From NCBI GenBank assembly GCA_934635045.1, contig CAKTZA010000017.1, forward strand, positions 1 through 56,627: a stretch of DNA of 56,627 nt, in the 5' to 3' direction. The notes beneath the pieces are model-generated. The model had not been told where the DNA came from. It made no database searches and was given only the letters and a program-made list of their open reading frames with translations. The stretch comes from an uncultured Kiritimatiellota bacterium (GTDB lineage: Bacteria; Verrucomicrobiota; Kiritimatiellia; RFP12; UBA1067). This document shows positions 55,087 to 56,627 of this stretch, one piece after another (the stretch's first letter is position 1; each line of letters begins with the position of its first letter). The translations under genes were made by a program, and so were the position numbers.

Positions 55087-56385
55087 TTACTTCATCATCG
55101 CGTCCGCGACCTTCTTGAACGCCGCGATGTCCGCCTTGATGTGGGCGAGCGTGTACGTCGGGTGCGTCCAGAACGAGATCGTCGCGTCGGCCATCGAGTG
55201 CGCCACGGAGCAGTTGAACTTCGTGTAGTCGATCTTGCGGTGGTTCGGGTCCTTGAACGGATAGTCCGCCGTGCCGAAGCCCTTCTGCTTCGCGAACGCC
55301 TCCTCCTTGTACATCTCGGGCCACAGCACCGAATACGCGCACGCGCCTTCGGCCTGGACGGCGGCGATGAACTCCTTCATCGTGCACTTCAGCTTCGAGG
55401 TGTCGAGGACGAACGGGACGAGCCAGAACGAGTTCTGGCGCTCCTCCGTGTCGACCGGCGCGTGCTTCACGAGCGGATGGCCCGCGAGGCCCTTCAGGAG
55501 CGCCTTGCCGAGCTTCTTGCGCTGCGGCAGGTTCCACTTGTCGAAGCGCTCGAGCTCGCCGAGGCCGATCACGCTCTGGATCTCCGTCATGCGGAAGTTG
55601 TAGCCGACGCGACGGTGGATGTAGAGCTGCTTGCCTTCCATCTGCAGGAGGTTGAGCTTCGCCTTGACGTCATAGCCGTGGTCGCGCACGGAACGGATCT
55701 CCCACGCGAGGTCGTCGTCGTTGCAGCACACCATGCCGCCCTCGCCGCCCGTCGTGAAGTGCTTGGACTGGCAGAACGAGAAGCAGCCGACCGTGCCGAT
55801 CGTGCCGGCCTTCTTGCCCTTGTAGACGCCGCCGAAGCACTGCGCGCAGTCCTCGATCACGTAGAGCTTGTGCTTCTTCGCGATCTTCATGATCGGGTCC
55901 ATGTCGGCCACCATGCCGTAGAGGTGCACGACGACGATCGCCTTCGTGCGCTTGGTGATCGCGGCCTCGATCTTCTTCGGGTCCAGCAGGTGGTCCGTGC
56001 CGACGTCGACGAAGACGGGCAGCGCCCCGGCCTGCAGCGCGCAGAAGGACGACGCGATGAACGAGTAGGACGTGCAGATGACCTCGTCGCCCGAGCCGAC
56101 GCCGAGCGCGGTGAGCGCGACGTGCAGCGCGGCCGTGCCGTTGGAGACGGAGATCGCGTTCTTGACGCCGAGCCATTTCGCCCATTCCGCCTCGAACTTC
56201 ATTCCGACCGGGCCCGTCCAGTAGTTGACCTTCCCCGAATGGAGGATGTCGAGGACGCGCTTGTCCGTCTTGGGGTTGAACTGAGGCCAGGCGGGGAAAC
56301 CCTTCGTCCAGACCTTCTTGCCGCCGTTGATCGCGAGCGTCGCCGCCGCGTCAGCGCATTTCTTCCTGCATGAGCATGTTGCCAT
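55087..56385 (-). CDS. DegT/DnrJ/EryC1-family PLP aminotransferase
   Basis: A 432-residue sugar aminotransferase-type protein. SNGTAALHVALTALGVGSGDEVICTSYSFIASS, VEDCAQ-like IEDCAQCFGG and the PLP lysine in FCQSKHFTTGGEGG mark the active site. RVGYNFRMTEIQSVIGLGEL is family-typical. The N-terminus has an unusual Cys-rich start (CSCRKKC). AGGAG lies 11 nt before the ATG. First gene of the four-gene operon, with a roughly 100-nt leader. It could act in amino-sugar synthesis or, as for some operon-borne members, in catabolism. Confidence 0.9.
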   Translation of the reverse strand: MATCSCRKKCADAAATLAINGGKKVWTKGFPAWPQFNPKTDKRVLDILHSGKVNYWTGPVGMKFEAEWAKWLGVKNAISVSNGTAALHVALTALGVGSGDEVICTSYSFIASSFCALQAGALPVFVDVGTDHLLDPKKIEAAITKRTKAIVVVHLYGMVADMDPIMKIAKKHKLYVIEDCAQCFGGVYKGKKAGTIGTVGCFSFCQSKHFTTGGEGGMVCCNDDDLAWEIRSVRDHGYDVKAKLNLLQMEGKQLYIHRRVGYNFRMTEIQSVIGLGELERFDKWNLPQRKKLGKALLKGLAGHPLVKHAPVDTEERQNSFWLVPFVLDTSKLKCTMKEFIAAVQAEGACAYSVLWPEMYKEEAFAKQKGFGTADYPFKDPNHRKIDYTKFNCSVAHSMADATISFWTHPTYTLAHIKADIAAFKKVADAMMK

Positions 56386-56441
56386 GTTCTTGTTTACTCC
56401 TGTGTTGTTGTTGACGTGATTCGACGTCGTGCCTCAGAGCA

Positions 56442-56456
56442 GGCGTTCAAAACGCC
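56442..56456 (-). other. Hairpin in the leader of the DegT operon
   Basis: GGCGTT-CAA-AACGCC forms a perfect 6-bp stem with a 3-nt loop in the roughly 100-nt leader. No U-run follows. It may be an mRNA-structure or protein-binding site. Confidence 0.4.
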
Positions 56457-56492
56457 CCTCCCGTGCTTCCTGACGCAGAAGTTATGAAGTGA

Positions 56493-56502
56493 AGTATACC
56501 CA
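56493..56502 (-). promoter_or_regulatory. Promoter of the DegT operon
   Basis: TGGGTATACT on the minus strand, a variant with one extra G before the hexamer. The leader to the ATG at 56385 is about 100 nt. Confidence 0.5.
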
Positions 56503-56627
56503 ATCGCCGCCGAAAATGCAAGCGCGCCAGCTCATTGCAGAGGTCGGCTACATGGAGTTTTTAGATGGCCGTCCGGTTCTTGCCTTTTTCGGTCGACGCA
56601 TTCACCGAGTTTCCGCTTGCCCTGCCA

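Noticed and set aside
52165..56373. A 1402-codon plus-strand open frame opposite the DegT operon
   Set aside because: Covers several well-supported minus-strand genes and their gaps; low-complexity Arg/Val/Glu sequence.
56516..56627. Plus-strand open frame running off the right edge (starts MQARQLIAEVGYMEFLDGRP)
   Set aside because: Only 37 codons visible, no clear ribosome binding site and no recognised family. The reverse strand is also open for a stretch, so I cannot decide.

Overview
The window is high-GC bacterial chromosome, almost all of it coded on the minus strand. It carries a core translation locus, several secreted-glycan-degradation operons and one small decayed accessory zone. 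The mixture suggests a carbohydrate-degrading anaerobe of the PVC superphylum, most likely Kiritimatiellota or a Verrucomicrobiota/Lentisphaerota relative. The clues are choice-of-anchor-Q and SGNH proteins, two Gfo/Idh/MocA oxidoreductases, a hybrid-cluster protein, a Bacteroidetes-like ParE and an EF-Tu with an altered switch I. The taxon is inferred, not shown. The commonest promoter is an extended -10, TGGTATAAT or TGGTATACT, often followed by ACGCG and usually without a clear -35. In at least four genes it lies 6-8 nt before the ATG and in two more 10 nt before it, implying leaderless or near-leaderless mRNAs.

Layout. 0.1-4.0 kb: secreted beta-helix protein, then an ELM1-family protein and an orphan histidine kinase translationally coupled in one operon. 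4.1-8.97 kb: core operon, transcribed tRNA-Thr(GGT), tuf, rpmG, tRNA-Trp(CCA), secE, nusG, rplK, rplA, rplJ, rplL, ending at a strong bidirectional terminator with no rpoBC behind it. 9.0-14.2 kb: operon of a GH2 beta-galactosidase (interrupted in frame by a palindromic repeat), a beta-CASP RNase and a secreted alpha/beta hydrolase. 14.2-16.3 kb: degraded zone with an AbrB-type antitoxin, a 24-codon stub of a PIN toxin, a palindromic CGCAGAG repeat, the winged-helix tail of a Fic protein and a DUF6788-like ORF. 16.3-18.7 kb: parE and an Rrf2 regulator. 18.7-22.8 kb: Tat-exported oxidoreductase plus secreted esterase, and a secreted TIM-barrel-like protein. 22.9-24.3 kb: AAA/DUF4143 ATPase, one of two plus-strand genes. 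24.4-26.0 kb: gpmI. 26.1-28.7 kb: MFS-acyltransferase fusion overlapping its TetR regulator.

28.7-35.6 kb is a four-gene operon that looks like a sialoglycan unit: lectin-like surface protein, BNR/SGNH fusion, NanA/DapA-family aldolase and Na+/solute symporter. 35.6-45.0 kb is a second glycan operon (small secreted protein, secreted GH-like protein, 1852-residue SGNH/SGNH/GH2-like protein) behind an AraC regulator. 45.1-46.8 kb holds hcp on the plus strand, with a dyad at about -41.5. 46.8-49.9 kb is potA-potB-potC without potD. 49.9-50.7 kb is rpsP-rplS without rimM/trmD. 50.8-56.5 kb is an operon of DegT aminotransferase, ceramidase-like hydrolase, Gfo/Idh/MocA oxidoreductase and mannitol-dehydrogenase-family oxidoreductase.

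Together the accessory genes describe a cell that binds and cuts glycoproteins or sulfate-free polysaccharides outside the membrane, imports products by Na+ symport and oxidises them in the cytoplasm. Function calls for the large secreted proteins rest on motifs read by eye; none was confirmed by database search.
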